This document shows, piece by piece, positions 51,302 through 60,171 of a stretch of 64,000 bases of DNA. Source of the stretch: Silvimonas amylolytica. Lineage in GTDB: Bacteria; Pseudomonadota; Gammaproteobacteria; Burkholderiales; Chitinibacteraceae. Numbering within the stretch: position 1 is the first letter of the stretch; each line of letters begins with the position of its first letter. The translations under genes and the position numbers were made by a program. The stretch covers positions 124,001 to 188,000 of the forward strand of contig NZ_BMLY01000003.1 of the NCBI RefSeq assembly GCF_014645555.1, in the 5' to 3' direction. The notes under the pieces were generated by a model. It saw only the letters and a program-made list of their open reading frames with translations. It was not told the origin of the DNA and ran no database searches.

Positions 51302-51580
51302 TTAGCGGCGGCGGAACTGCGGACGGTTCCCCTGGCCACCGGTCGGGCCGGGCGCACGCTCGTCCTTGTGACGGAAGCTCACGCGGCCTTTGGTCAGATC
51401 GTAAGGCGACATTTCAACCGTCACGCGATCACCTTCCAGAACGCGGATACGGTTTTTCTGCATCTTGCCCGATGCGTAGGCAATCACTTCAACACCATTG
51501 GTCAGAACCACTTTGAAACGCGATTCCGGAAATACTTCTGCGACAGTACCTTCCATTTCAATCAAATCTTCTTTAGCCAT
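51302..51580 (-). CDS. infA: Translation initiation factor IF-1, C-terminally extended
   Basis: IF-1, which binds the ribosomal A site during initiation. The core [13 protein letters not shown] and [23 protein letters not shown] are intact. At 92 residues it is some 20 longer than the usual 72; the extra tail is Gly/Pro/Arg-rich and ends Arg-Arg-Arg. It stands alone here, not in a ribosomal-protein operon, as for the second infA copy of many betaproteobacteria. Confidence 0.93.
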   Translation of the reverse strand: MAKEDLIEMEGTVAEVFPESRFKVVLTNGVEVIAYASGKMQKNRIRVLEGDRVTVEMSPYDLTKGRVSFRHKDERAPGPTGGQGNRPQFRRR

Positions 51581-51889
51581 TGTTGCTCCAGTCAGGGCTA
51601 TACAAAAAACCGGAACGCGCTACACCAGCCTTGGCCAGACGGGTACGCATACGCCGGTTTTGCTCGGGTTTGCTGCTTTAAAGGCCACCCGGAACGGTCC
51701 AGAACACTGGGGTCATACGAGCGGCAAAAAAGGATTGATGTCGAAAGCCGACATTAAACCTTGATAATTATACGCCTTTTTGCTGCGTTGCTCCCAACCG
51801 GTTGACGGTAAATAAAAAACTGGCAGGTGCAAACGCAGTATGCAGCATGCATGTTAAAAGAAAGCGGCGATGAGCGGCGGGTTAAAATG

Positions 51890-51921
51890 CTTGACCTGGA
51901 GCGCACTCTAACTTGCAGGAT
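51890..51921 (+). promoter_or_regulatory. MerR-type promoter with 19-base spacer
   Basis: TTGACC at 51891-51896 is a -35, and CAGGAT at 51916-51921 is a weak -10, separated by 19 bases. The spacer begins with the dyad TGGAGCGCACTCTA. Long spacers with a central dyad are the hallmark of MerR-controlled promoters. The element overlaps one of the possible start codons of the MerR gene. Confidence 0.6.
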
Positions 51922-51928
51922 GACTCAC

Positions 51929-52372
51929 ATGGAACCCTTCATGCAGATCGAAGACATGGCGCAACACACGGGCTTGTCGGCTCATACACTGCGTTATTAC
52001 GAGCGGATCGGGCTGATTGCGCCGGTGCATCGCGCACCAGGTGGACAGCGTCGGTATGGCCCGGCCGATCTGCAATGGGTGGCGTTCCTGCTGCGCTTGC
52101 GTAACACCGGCATGCCCATCCGGCAGATGCAGGTTTACGCACAGATGCGCAGCGCAGGGGATACCACACTCATCGCCCGGCGCGATCTTTTGCAAGCGCA
52201 CTTGCAGGCGGTCGAGGCACAAATGCAAGAACTGGCACAAACCGCCACCTATTTGCGCCAGAAGATTGCCATTTACGATGAACAGGTATCCCGCAACCCA
52301 TCATCTTGCGAGGACTCCAGCCATGACGTACGCCAACCAGAACCACTCACAACACCCGCAACTCACCGATGA
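51929..52372 (+). CDS. MerR-family transcriptional regulator
   Basis: A MerR-type regulator, 147 residues from ATG 51929. The winged HTH is Gln-Ile-Glu-Asp-Met-Ala-Gln-His-Thr-Gly-Leu-Ser-Ala-His-Thr-Leu-Arg-Tyr-Tyr-Glu-Arg-Ile-Gly-Leu and a coiled-coil dimerisation helix covers about 80-115. No cysteine pair for metals is evident, so an organic or redox signal is more likely. Alternative starts are 51920 and 51941; the promoter position would favour 51929 or 51941. The 3' end overlaps the CMD-family gene by 50 bases, so the pair forms an operon. Confidence 0.88.
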   Translation: MEPFMQIEDMAQHTGLSAHTLRYYERIGLIAPVHRAPGGQRRYGPADLQWVAFLLRLRNTGMPIRQMQVYAQMRSAGDTTLIARRDLLQAHLQAVEAQMQELAQTATYLRQKIAIYDEQVSRNPSSCEDSSHDVRQPEPLTTPATHR

Positions 52373-52751
52373 CAGCCGCTTTGTACGTGGCCTGGCGCAA
52401 CTGAACCGTATTGATGGCGATGCAGGTGAAGCCGTGGTCGCCCGTGTGGGGGCCATCGCGCCAGATTTCGCCCGTTACCTGGTCGAATATGGTTTTGGCG
52501 ATATTTACAGCCGCCCCGGCCTGGGTCTGCGGGAGCGTGAAATCGCCGTCGTGGCCGCGCTGGCCGCATTGGGTAATGCCGCGCCACAACTCAAAGTACA
52601 TATCAACGCTGCGCTGAACGTGGGTGTGACGCAGGATGAAGTACTGGAAGTCTTGATGATGATGTCGGTTTATGCGGGCTTCCCCGCCGCACTCAATGGT
52701 TTGTTTGCGGCGCAGGAAGTGTTTGATGCCCGGAATATTGACGGCAAATAA
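52323..52751 (+). CDS. Carboxymuconolactone decarboxylase family protein
   Basis: A 142-residue helical protein of the CMD/AhpD superfamily, PcaC-like. Typical segments are Pro-Gly-Leu-Gly-Leu-Arg-Glu-Arg-Glu-Ile-Ala-Val-Val-Ala-Ala-Leu-Ala-Ala-Leu-Gly near 65-84 and His-Ile-Asn-Ala-Ala-Leu-Asn-Val-Gly-Val-Thr-Gln-Asp-Glu-Val near 94-108. The Cys-x2-Cys of AhpD-type peroxidases is missing. It overlaps the MerR gene, a common pairing in proteobacteria in which the regulator controls the CMD gene. Substrate unknown. Confidence 0.9.
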   Translation: MTYANQNHSQHPQLTDDSRFVRGLAQLNRIDGDAGEAVVARVGAIAPDFARYLVEYGFGDIYSRPGLGLREREIAVVAALAALGNAAPQLKVHINAALNVGVTQDEVLEVLMMMSVYAGFPAALNGLFAAQEVFDARNIDGK

Positions 52752-52763
52752 GCCGGCTTGTGA

Positions 52764-53618
52764 TCAGCCGGCCGCGTTTTCGTGGAAATCCAGCACGTAA
52801 CGTGCGCCGGCATCCTGTGCCAGTTTTTTTGCCAGCAATGGCATCACGGGTTTGAGTGTGTCGTGCAGCGTCCACGGCGGGTTGAGGATAAACATGCCGC
52901 TGCCGTACATGCCAAAACCATCTGGTGAAGGCGTTTGCACCGATAACGCCACGTGCAGCCATGATTTGGCCGGCAACATCTTCAGCCTGGCTGGCAGTGT
53001 CCGGGCTTCTTCGCGCTGCAATTGCGGATACCAGATGGCGTAGGTGCCGGTGGCAAAGCGCTTGAGGCCTTCACCCAGGGCATCGATCACCCGCTGGTAG
53101 TCCCCTTTGTCTTCATAGGGCGGGTCGATCAGCACCAGCCCGCGGCGTGACGGTGGCGGCAACACGGCCTTGATGCCGCCAAAGCCATCACCGACATCCA
53201 CCTGTGCCTGACGGCCGTAATGCTCCATGTTGTCGATCAGCAGCTTGCTATCGCTCGAATGCAGTTCAAACAACCGGGCCTTGTCTTGCTCACGCATGAC
53301 TTGCAGGGCGCAAGCGGGGGAGCCTGGGTAATAGCGCAACTCGCCATCCGGGTTGAACTGGTGGATGACATCGACGTAATCGGCCAGCGCCTCGGGCAGG
53401 TCCGTGTCATGCCACAAACGCGCAATGCCCCCAGTGAACTCGGCATTTTTGGTGGCGTAACCTTCGACCAGTGAATACACACCGGCGCCGGCATGGGTAT
53501 CGACGTAGGTATACGGTTTGTCTTTCTGGTTCAGATAGCGCAGGAGCGCAATCTGAACTGTATGTTTGAGTACATCGGCGTGATTGCCGGCGTGAAAGGC
53601 GTGGCGGTAACTGAGCAT
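52764..53618 (-). CDS. rlmJ: 23S rRNA (adenine(2030)-N(6))-methyltransferase RlmJ
   Basis: An S-adenosylmethionine-dependent methyltransferase, 284 residues, that modifies A2030 of 23S rRNA. The family start Met-Leu-Ser-Tyr-Arg-His-Ala-Phe-His-Ala-Gly-Asn-His-Ala-Asp-Val-Leu-Lys-His is exact and fixes the ATG at 53618. The SAM region Tyr-Val-Asp-Thr-His-Ala-Gly-Ala-Gly is near 38-46, and the catalytic Asp-Pro-Pro-Tyr is near 165. It diverges from aroA across a 133-base spacer. Confidence 0.95.
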   Translation of the reverse strand: MLSYRHAFHAGNHADVLKHTVQIALLRYLNQKDKPYTYVDTHAGAGVYSLVEGYATKNAEFTGGIARLWHDTDLPEALADYVDVIHQFNPDGELRYYPGSPACALQVMREQDKARLFELHSSDSKLLIDNMEHYGRQAQVDVGDGFGGIKAVLPPPSRRGLVLIDPPYEDKGDYQRVIDALGEGLKRFATGTYAIWYPQLQREEARTLPARLKMLPAKSWLHVALSVQTPSPDGFGMYGSGMFILNPPWTLHDTLKPVMPLLAKKLAQDAGARYVLDFHENAAG

Positions 53619-53751
53619 GGCAGGCGCTGCTAAAGACAATGCGTCATTGTAGCGGATCGTCGGCGTGCAATCGCGCCAACACGCCACGATGAGGCGCCGG
53701 GGCTGTTATGATGGGGGTTTTCCCGAATCTATCGTTGCGTGCTGCCAGACC

Positions 53752-55053
53752 ATGACCTCTGCCGAATACCTTGACCTCGCCCCGATTTCCCGCGTCAATG
53801 GCACCGTGGCGCTGCCCGGTTCCAAAAGCATTTCCAACCGCATTTTGTTGCTGGCCGCCCTGGCCAGCGGCAAGACCGAGGTCAAAGGCCTGCTGGCCAG
53901 TGATGACATTGAACGCATGCTCGAAGCCATGACCAGCCTGGGCGTGAAATGGTCTCAAACGGCAGGCACACGTGATTTTGTGGTCGAGGGCGTGGGTGGC
54001 CAGTTTCCGGTGAAAGAGGCAGACCTCTTCCTGGGCAACGCCGGTACAGCATTCCGCCCGCTGACCGCGGCACTCGCGCTGGCGGGTGGCACATACAAAT
54101 TACATGGCGTGCCGCGCATGCACGAGCGTCCGATCGGCGATCTGGTCGATGCGTTGCGCGTGGTGGGCGCCGATATTGAATATCTGGGCAATGAAGGCTT
54201 CCCGCCGCTGCAACTGCGCCCGGCCAGTATCAGCGCCGGCCGCCGCGTTCCGGTCAAGGGTAATGTCTCCAGCCAGTTTTTGACTGCGCTGTTGATGGCT
54301 TTGCCGCTGACGGGCGAAGACGTGACGATTGAAGTCGTCGGTGAACTCATTTCCAAACCCTACATCGAAATCACGCTCAACCTGATGGCCCGCTTTGGCG
54401 TGAAGGTAGAACGCAATGGCTGGAACGAGTTCGTCATCCGCGGTGGCCAGATTTACCAAAGCCCGGGTGTTGTGCATGTGGAAGGCGACGCCTCCAGCGC
54501 ATCTTACTTTCTGGCAGCAGGCGCCATTGGCGGCGGCATTGTCCGCGTGGAGGGTGTGGGTAGCGAGAGCATCCAGGGCGATAAGCGCTTTGCTGAAGTG
54601 CTGGAGCAAATGGGCGCGCAGATTACCTGGGCTCCCAACCATATCGAGGCCGCTCCGCCAGCCACGGGCAAACTCAAAGCTCTGGATGTCGACCTGAACC
54701 ACATCCCCGATGCAGCCATGACCATCGCCGTCGCGGCGCTGTTTGCCGAAGGCACTACCACCATCCGCAATATCGAAAGCTGGCGCGTGAAGGAAACCGA
54801 TCGCCTTGCGGCCATGGCCACTGAATTGCGCAAGGTAGGCGCAGCAGTGGAAGAGGGCCAGGATTACATCCGCGTCACTCCGCCGGCAGACCTGATCCCG
54901 CACGCAGCGATTGATACCTATGATGATCACCGCATGGCGATGTGTTTCTCGCTGGTGGCGCTGGGCGGCGTGCCGGTGCGGATTAACGATCCGAAATGTA
55001 CCGCCAAGACGTTCCCGACTTACTTTGAGGTACTGGCTGGGATTAGCCGTTAA
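53752..55053 (+). CDS. aroA: 3-phosphoshikimate 1-carboxyvinyltransferase (EPSP synthase)
   Basis: The sixth step of the shikimate pathway: joins phosphoenolpyruvate to shikimate-3-phosphate. The protein has 433 residues. Signatures are [10 protein letters not shown] near 20-29, [11 protein letters not shown] near 93-103, and Tyr-Asp-Asp-His-Arg-Met-Ala-Met near 390-397. The segment Gly-Asn-Ala-Gly-Thr-Ala is of the class I kind. ATG 53752 gives the expected N-terminus; the open frame upstream to 53665 lacks support. It is not in a pyrimidine or aro operon here. Confidence 0.96.
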   Translation: MTSAEYLDLAPISRVNGTVALPGSKSISNRILLLAALASGKTEVKGLLASDDIERMLEAMTSLGVKWSQTAGTRDFVVEGVGGQFPVKEADLFLGNAGTAFRPLTAALALAGGTYKLHGVPRMHERPIGDLVDALRVVGADIEYLGNEGFPPLQLRPASISAGRRVPVKGNVSSQFLTALLMALPLTGEDVTIEVVGELISKPYIEITLNLMARFGVKVERNGWNEFVIRGGQIYQSPGVVHVEGDASSASYFLAAGAIGGGIVRVEGVGSESIQGDKRFAEVLEQMGAQITWAPNHIEAAPPATGKLKALDVDLNHIPDAAMTIAVAALFAEGTTTIRNIESWRVKETDRLAAMATELRKVGAAVEEGQDYIRVTPPADLIPHAAIDTYDDHRMAMCFSLVALGGVPVRINDPKCTAKTFPTYFEVLAGISR

Positions 55054-55072
55054 GGCTTTTCAGCCTGGTTAC

Positions 55073-55097
55073 GACAAGGGCCACCGTGGATGGCCCT
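55073..55097 (+). terminator. Hairpin downstream of aroA, without a clear T-run
   Basis: AAGGGCCA and TGGCCCTT pair around CCGTGGA 20 bases after the aroA stop. Only a short T-stretch follows, so termination would be weak. Confidence 0.45.
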
Positions 55098-55210
55098 TGC
55101 CGGTCCTCAGCGAAAACGCATCGAAACGGGTGACGAACCAGGTTGGCAGGGAACCGAACCCAAACCGTGTCACCATTCCTCTGCTGTGCGGCAATTCCAA
55201 ATACCCACGC

Positions 55211-55239
55211 CTTGAAAGCGGTTTTCCCCGCCCCCATCT
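55211..55239 (+). promoter_or_regulatory. Heat-shock (sigma-32) promoter of htpG
   Basis: CTTGAAA at 55211-55217 and CCCCATCT at 55232-55239 match the sigma-32 -35 and -10 elements; 15 bases separate CTTGAA from CCCCAT. The site is 77 bases before the htpG start codon. Confidence 0.85.
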
Positions 55240-55315
55240 CAACGCCCATCCGCCGTACTCGGCAATGCAGTTCCCAAATCAAGTACACAAGACCGCAATC
55301 CGGAGCTTTTGACCC

Positions 55316-57205
55316 ATGAGTAAAGAAACGCTGGGCTTTCAGGCCGAAGTCAAACAACTCTTGCAGTTGATGATTCACTCGCTGTATTCCAACAAAGAGA
55401 TTTTCCTGCGCGAGTTGATTTCCAACGCCTCAGACGCTTGCGACAAGCTGCGCTTTGAAGCCATCAATCATGGTGATCTGTATGAGGGCGATGGCGATCT
55501 GAATATCCGGTTGTCGTTCGACAAGGACGCCCGCACGGTCACTCTCTCCGACAACGGCATTGGCATGACGCGTGATGAAGTCATTGCCAACATCGGTACC
55601 ATTGCCCGTTCCGGCACGAAAGAATTCTTCAGCAAACTGTCTGGCGATGCAGCCAAAGACAGCCACCTGATCGGGCAGTTTGGCGTGGGTTTCTACTCGG
55701 CCTTTATCGTGGCGGACAAGGTCACGCTGACCACTCGCCGCGCTGGTGTTGCGGCTGATCAGGCGGTGCGTTGGGAGTCCGGTGGTGAGGGTGATTTCAC
55801 GCTGGAAGACGTCAGCAAAGCATCTCGCGGTACCGAGATCGTGCTGCACCTGAAAGAGGGTGAAGACGAGTTTCTGGATGACTGGCGCCTGCGCAGCATC
55901 ATCCGCAAATACTCTGACCACATCAGCCTGCCGATCCTGATGGCCAAACAGCCCGGTTACGACAACGATGGCAACATCGTACCGGCCGAAGGCGAAGAAG
56001 CCGTTAACCAGGCCAATGCCTTGTGGACACGCAACAAATCAGAGATCACCGAAGAACAGTACAAAGAGTTCTACAAGCATGTGTCGCACGACTTCGACGA
56101 GCCGCTGGCCTGGAGCCACGCCCGCATCGAAGGCCGCCAGGAATTTACCGAACTCTTGTACATCCCCAAGCGTGCGCCGTTTGATCTGTATGAACGTGAT
56201 CGCCGCCATGGCGTAAAGCTGTACGTGAAGCGCGTGTTCATCATGGAAGACGCCGAAAAACTGATGCCGCAATACCTGCGCTTTGTGCGAGGGGTGATCG
56301 ATTCGGCCGATCTGCCGCTGAATGTCTCGCGCGAAATTTTGCAGGCGAGCCGCGAAGTCGAGACCATCAAATCCGGTTGTGTGAAGAAGGTGCTGGGCGT
56401 ACTGGAAGATCTGGCCGAGAACAAGCCGGAAGACTACAAGACGTTCTGGACCGAGTTCGGCAAGGTCTTGAAAGAAGGCGCAGGCGAGGATTTCGCCAAC
56501 AAGGAACGCATCGCCAAATTGCTGCGTTTTGCTTCGACGCAGGCCGATACGCCGGAACAAACCGTCTCGCTGGCAGATTACATCGGCCGCATGAAGGAAG
56601 GTCAGGACAAGATCTTCTACATCACAGCCGATACCTTTGCTGGCGCGCAGCATAGCCCGCATCTGGAAATCTTCCGCAAGAAGGGTATCGAAGTCCTGTT
56701 GTTGTCCGATCGCGTCGATGAATGGTTTGTGTCCAGCCTGACCGAGTTCGAAGGCAAGCAACTGCAATCCGTGGCCAAGGGTGAGCTGGATCTGACTGCG
56801 TTTGAAGATGAGGCCGAAAAGCAGCAACAAGAAGCTGCTGCTGAAGAATTCAAAGACGTGATCGAGAAGGTCAAGTCGTCACTGGGTGACAAGGTGAAAG
56901 ACGTGCGCGTGACGCACCGCCTGACCGACAGCCCGGCGTGCCTTGTGGTTGAGAACATGGACATGAGCGCCAACCTGGAACGTCTATTGAAGTCCGCTGG
57001 CCAGGATGTGAAGGCAACACGCCCGATTCTGGAGGTGAATCCTGAACATGTTCTGGTCAAGAAACTCAAAGCGCAGCTTGATGGCGAGCGTTTTGACGAC
57101 TGGACGCATCTTTTGTATGACCAGGCCGTGCTGGCTGAAGGTGCGCAACTGGAAGACCCGGCGGCATTTGTGAAGCGCCTGAACGGGTTGATGGCCGCGC
57201 TTTAA
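55316..57205 (+). CDS. htpG: Molecular chaperone HtpG (Hsp90)
   Basis: Bacterial Hsp90, a cytosolic ATP-dependent chaperone, 629 residues. The N-terminal GHKL ATPase has Glu-Leu-Ile-Ser-Asn-Ala-Ser-Asp-Ala near 34-42, Asp-Asn-Gly-Ile-Gly-Met near 79-84 and Gly-Gln-Phe-Gly-Val-Gly-Phe-Tyr near 119-126. The middle domain contains Asn-Val-Ser-Arg-Glu-Ile-Leu-Gln, and the C-terminal dimerisation domain ends Leu-Asn-Gly-Leu-Met-Ala-Ala-Leu. A textbook sigma-32 promoter lies upstream. Monocistronic with its own terminator. Confidence 0.98.
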   Translation: MSKETLGFQAEVKQLLQLMIHSLYSNKEIFLRELISNASDACDKLRFEAINHGDLYEGDGDLNIRLSFDKDARTVTLSDNGIGMTRDEVIANIGTIARSGTKEFFSKLSGDAAKDSHLIGQFGVGFYSAFIVADKVTLTTRRAGVAADQAVRWESGGEGDFTLEDVSKASRGTEIVLHLKEGEDEFLDDWRLRSIIRKYSDHISLPILMAKQPGYDNDGNIVPAEGEEAVNQANALWTRNKSEITEEQYKEFYKHVSHDFDEPLAWSHARIEGRQEFTELLYIPKRAPFDLYERDRRHGVKLYVKRVFIMEDAEKLMPQYLRFVRGVIDSADLPLNVSREILQASREVETIKSGCVKKVLGVLEDLAENKPEDYKTFWTEFGKVLKEGAGEDFANKERIAKLLRFASTQADTPEQTVSLADYIGRMKEGQDKIFYITADTFAGAQHSPHLEIFRKKGIEVLLLSDRVDEWFVSSLTEFEGKQLQSVAKGELDLTAFEDEAEKQQQEAAAEEFKDVIEKVKSSLGDKVKDVRVTHRLTDSPACLVVENMDMSANLERLLKSAGQDVKATRPILEVNPEHVLVKKLKAQLDGERFDDWTHLLYDQAVLAEGAQLEDPAAFVKRLNGLMAAL

Positions 57206-57226
57206 GCGGTTGTCATATTGGTAGGT

Positions 57227-57256
57227 AAAAAAGGCACGCTACAACGTGCCTTTTTT
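57227..57256 (+). terminator. Terminator of htpG
   Basis: AAAAAAGGCACG and CGTGCCTTTTTT pair around a short loop, 22 bases after the stop. Confidence 0.93.
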
Positions 57257-57316
57257 CATGGTGCAACAAATCGGATATTCCTGATAATTTGGGTTCCTGA
57301 CCGTAAAGAGCCCGCC

Positions 57317-57970
57317 ATGCGACCTGATTTCATTCTGTTTGACCTTGATGGCACATTGAGTGACCCACTCGAAGGTATTGCCAATTGCATGAACCACGCA
57401 CTGGTACATTTTGGTTATCCGGCGCGCAGCAAGGCGGAATTGTCGCGCTACGTCGGGCCGCCTATCGACATCAATTTTGGCAAAGAAACGGGTAGCAAGG
57501 ACCCGGAACATATCGCGGCGCTGATTGAGCGCTATCGTGAGCGCTATGCCATTTACGGGCATCTTGAAAACCAACTGTATGGTGGTGTGCCGGGCATGCT
57601 TGATGGTCTGGCGGCGGCGGGTATTCCAATGGCGGTGTGCACCTCCAAACGGGCAGATTTTGCTGAGAAAATCCTGGTGCACTTTGGTCTCAGTGATTAC
57701 TTCCGCTTTGTCGATGGTGGCGATATTGGTATCCACAAATGGCAACAGATCGCCGCTCTACGCGCTGCCAATAAAATTCCAGCCAACACCTTGATGGTGG
57801 GGGATAGAGGTGTGGATCTGATCGCGGCGCACCGTAACGGGCTGGCCTCGGCGGGCGTGCTCTGGGGTTATGGATCGCTGGATGAACTGGCAGCACAAAA
57901 ACCACGTTATCTGTTCGATCAGCCCGCGCAGTTGCTGGCCGCTGTTCGTGAGGCTGAAACCCAGGTTTAA
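57317..57970 (+). CDS. HAD hydrolase, phosphoglycolate phosphatase-like
   Basis: A 217-residue HAD-superfamily phosphatase with a small helical cap (subclass IA). Motif I is Leu-Phe-Asp-Leu-Asp-Gly-Thr-Leu-Ser-Asp near 6-15, motif II Val-Cys-Thr-Ser-Lys near 106, and motif IV Met-Val-Gly-Asp-Arg-Gly-Val-Asp-Leu near 160. It resembles the Gph/PpaX group, which dephosphorylates phosphoglycolate or pyrophosphate-type substrates. ATG 57317 is favoured over an open extension to 57218 that would run through the htpG terminator. Confidence 0.88.
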   Translation: MRPDFILFDLDGTLSDPLEGIANCMNHALVHFGYPARSKAELSRYVGPPIDINFGKETGSKDPEHIAALIERYRERYAIYGHLENQLYGGVPGMLDGLAAAGIPMAVCTSKRADFAEKILVHFGLSDYFRFVDGGDIGIHKWQQIAALRAANKIPANTLMVGDRGVDLIAAHRNGLASAGVLWGYGSLDELAAQKPRYLFDQPAQLLAAVREAETQV

Positions 57971-57996
57971 AGGCGCTCTTGTCGCCGACTCACAGA

Positions 57997-58035
57997 ACAA
58001 AAAAGGCCGGATGCACTGCACGCCGGCCTTTTTTG
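57997..58035. terminator. Bidirectional terminator between the HAD gene and flhA
   Basis: AAAAAAGGCCGG and CCGGCCTTTTTT pair around a 12-base loop. It serves both converging genes. Confidence 0.94.
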
Positions 58036-58054
58036 TTGCGCAACGCCTGGGCGA

Positions 58055-60139
58055 TCAAGCGCCGCCGAGCACACCGACAATGCGGATCGACTTGGTATCC
58101 GGAATCTCGTTGTGGGCAATCACGCGCAGATTGGGAATGGAACGGCGCAAGAAGCGGCTTAGCATCGGGCGCAAATTGCCCGGCGTGATCAGTACCGGGT
58201 TGAAGCCTTGTGCTTCCAGTTCTTCGGTCACGTTAGAGGCTTGTTTGAGCAAGCGCTCCGCAAGGCCGGGCTCCAGCCCGCCTTGTGATTTGCCGGTTGC
58301 CGCATTAAGAAGAATGTTTTCCAGATGCGGTTCCAGCGTGATGACCGGCAGTTCGTTCTCGCCCGGGAACAACTGGTGAATGATGGCTCGACCCAAGGCC
58401 ACACGCACGGCGGCAGTCAGATCGTCGATGTCCTGGGTGCGGTTGATGTGTTCGCCCAATGTTTCCAGAATCGTGCGCAGGTCACGAATATGCATGCCTT
58501 CGTCCAGCAGGTTCTGCAGTACCTTTTGTACCGTGCCCACCGGGACGAGCTTGGGTACCAGGTCTTCCACCAGCTTGGGCGCCTCTTTGGCGAAATGGTC
58601 GACCAGCTGTTGTACTTCTTCGCGGCCCAGCAATTCAGCTGCATGACTTTGCAGTACGTTGGAGATATGCGTGCCGACCACGGTTGAGGCATCGACCACG
58701 GTGTAACCCATGGCTTGTGCCGGATCACGCAAAGTGGATTCAATCCAGACGGCAGGCAGACCAAAAGTGGGGTCTTTGGTGGGCGTGCCCGCCAGTTGCC
58801 CGCTGGCGCTACCGGGGTTGATCGCCAGCCACTGACCTACAAACGCTTCACCTGCGCCGACATCCACACCCTTGAGCTGGATGCGGTACTGATTGGGTTT
58901 GAGTTCCAGGTTATCGCGGATATGCACGGCGGGGACGAGGAAACCCAGATCCTGCGCAATCTTCTTGCGGATGCCTCGAATTCGCCGCAAGAGTTCGCCA
59001 TCCTGATTACGATCGACCAGTGGAATAAGCCGGTAGCCCACTTCCAGCCCGATCGGATCAACGGGCTGCACGTCGGCCCAACTGACTTCCTGCAGCGGCT
59101 GTTCTGCCGCAGGGCCAGCGGGGGCGGCGGCAGCATTGGCCCGCGCAATTTCCGCAGCCTTTTCCGCTTGGGCGGTCTTTTTGGTGCGGTTTTCCAGCGA
59201 ATACGCAATACCTGCCAATAATGCCGCCAGCGTCAGAAAGGCGACGTGGGGCATGCCAGGGACGATGCCCATCAGTCCCAGAACCCCGGCGGTGATGTAC
59301 ATGACCTGCGGGCGGGAGAACAACTGACCCAGCAACTGCTGGGAGAGGTCAGAGTCTGTCCCCACGCGGGAGACGACGATACCGGCGGCCATCGAAATAA
59401 TCAGCGACGGAATCTGTGCGACCAGACCATCACCAATGGTCAGCAATGTGTAGGTACGGCCCGCGTCAGAAAAGGCCATATCGTGCTGGACCATCCCCAC
59501 AATCAGGCCGCCCACAATATTGATGACCATGATCAGGATACCGGCCACGGCATCGCCGCGAACGAACTTGGACGCACCATCCATAGAGCCGAAGAAGTCG
59601 GCTTCGTCGGCAATGGTACGACGGCGACGACGTGCTTCATCTTCACCAATCAGACCTGCGTTCAAGTCCGCATCAATGGCCATCTGTTTGCCGGGCATCG
59701 CATCCAGGGTGAAGCGCGCGCTCACTTCAGCAATCCGGCCTGCACCTTTGGTAATCACCACAAAGTTGATGATGGTCAGGATCACGAAGGCCACGATACC
59801 AACCGTGAGGTTGTCACCAATCAGGACGTGACCAAACGCTTCAATGACCTTACCGGCAGCATCTGCACCCGTGTGACCCTGGGTGAGTACAAGCTTGGTC
59901 GATGCAACGTTCAACGCCAGACGCAGTAGCGTGGTAAACAGCAGCACGGTCGGGAAAGCCGAGAATTCCAGGGGTTCGCGCGTGTACAGGCCCACCATCA
60001 GCACGACGATGGACATGGCGATATTGAACGTGAAGAAGAAGTCCAGCACCAGCGGCGGCAGTGGCAGGATCATCATGCCCAGAATCATCAGGACAAGGAC
60101 CGGCACCGCCAGCAGGTTCAGATTGAATTTACGCCACAT
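58055..60139 (-). CDS. flhA: Flagellar export protein FlhA
   Basis: Core membrane component of the flagellar type III export gate, 694 residues. The N-terminal half has about eight membrane helices with the conserved cytoplasmic loop (Ala-Arg-Phe-Thr-Leu-Asp-Ala-Met-Pro-Gly-Lys-Gln-Met-Ala-Ile-Asp-Ala-Asp-Leu-Asn near 142-161). The C-terminal half (about 350-694) is the cytoplasmic FlhAC platform that docks chaperone-substrate complexes. Full length. It follows flhB by 32 bases on the minus strand and ends at a shared terminator. Confidence 0.97.
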   Translation of the reverse strand: MWRKFNLNLLAVPVLVLMILGMMILPLPPLVLDFFFTFNIAMSIVVLMVGLYTREPLEFSAFPTVLLFTTLLRLALNVASTKLVLTQGHTGADAAGKVIEAFGHVLIGDNLTVGIVAFVILTIINFVVITKGAGRIAEVSARFTLDAMPGKQMAIDADLNAGLIGEDEARRRRRTIADEADFFGSMDGASKFVRGDAVAGILIMVINIVGGLIVGMVQHDMAFSDAGRTYTLLTIGDGLVAQIPSLIISMAAGIVVSRVGTDSDLSQQLLGQLFSRPQVMYITAGVLGLMGIVPGMPHVAFLTLAALLAGIAYSLENRTKKTAQAEKAAEIARANAAAAPAGPAAEQPLQEVSWADVQPVDPIGLEVGYRLIPLVDRNQDGELLRRIRGIRKKIAQDLGFLVPAVHIRDNLELKPNQYRIQLKGVDVGAGEAFVGQWLAINPGSASGQLAGTPTKDPTFGLPAVWIESTLRDPAQAMGYTVVDASTVVGTHISNVLQSHAAELLGREEVQQLVDHFAKEAPKLVEDLVPKLVPVGTVQKVLQNLLDEGMHIRDLRTILETLGEHINRTQDIDDLTAAVRVALGRAIIHQLFPGENELPVITLEPHLENILLNAATGKSQGGLEPGLAERLLKQASNVTEELEAQGFNPVLITPGNLRPMLSRFLRRSIPNLRVIAHNEIPDTKSIRIVGVLGGA

Positions 60140-60171
60140 GGTAACGGGTGGCTTTGGCCAGGTATTTCATT

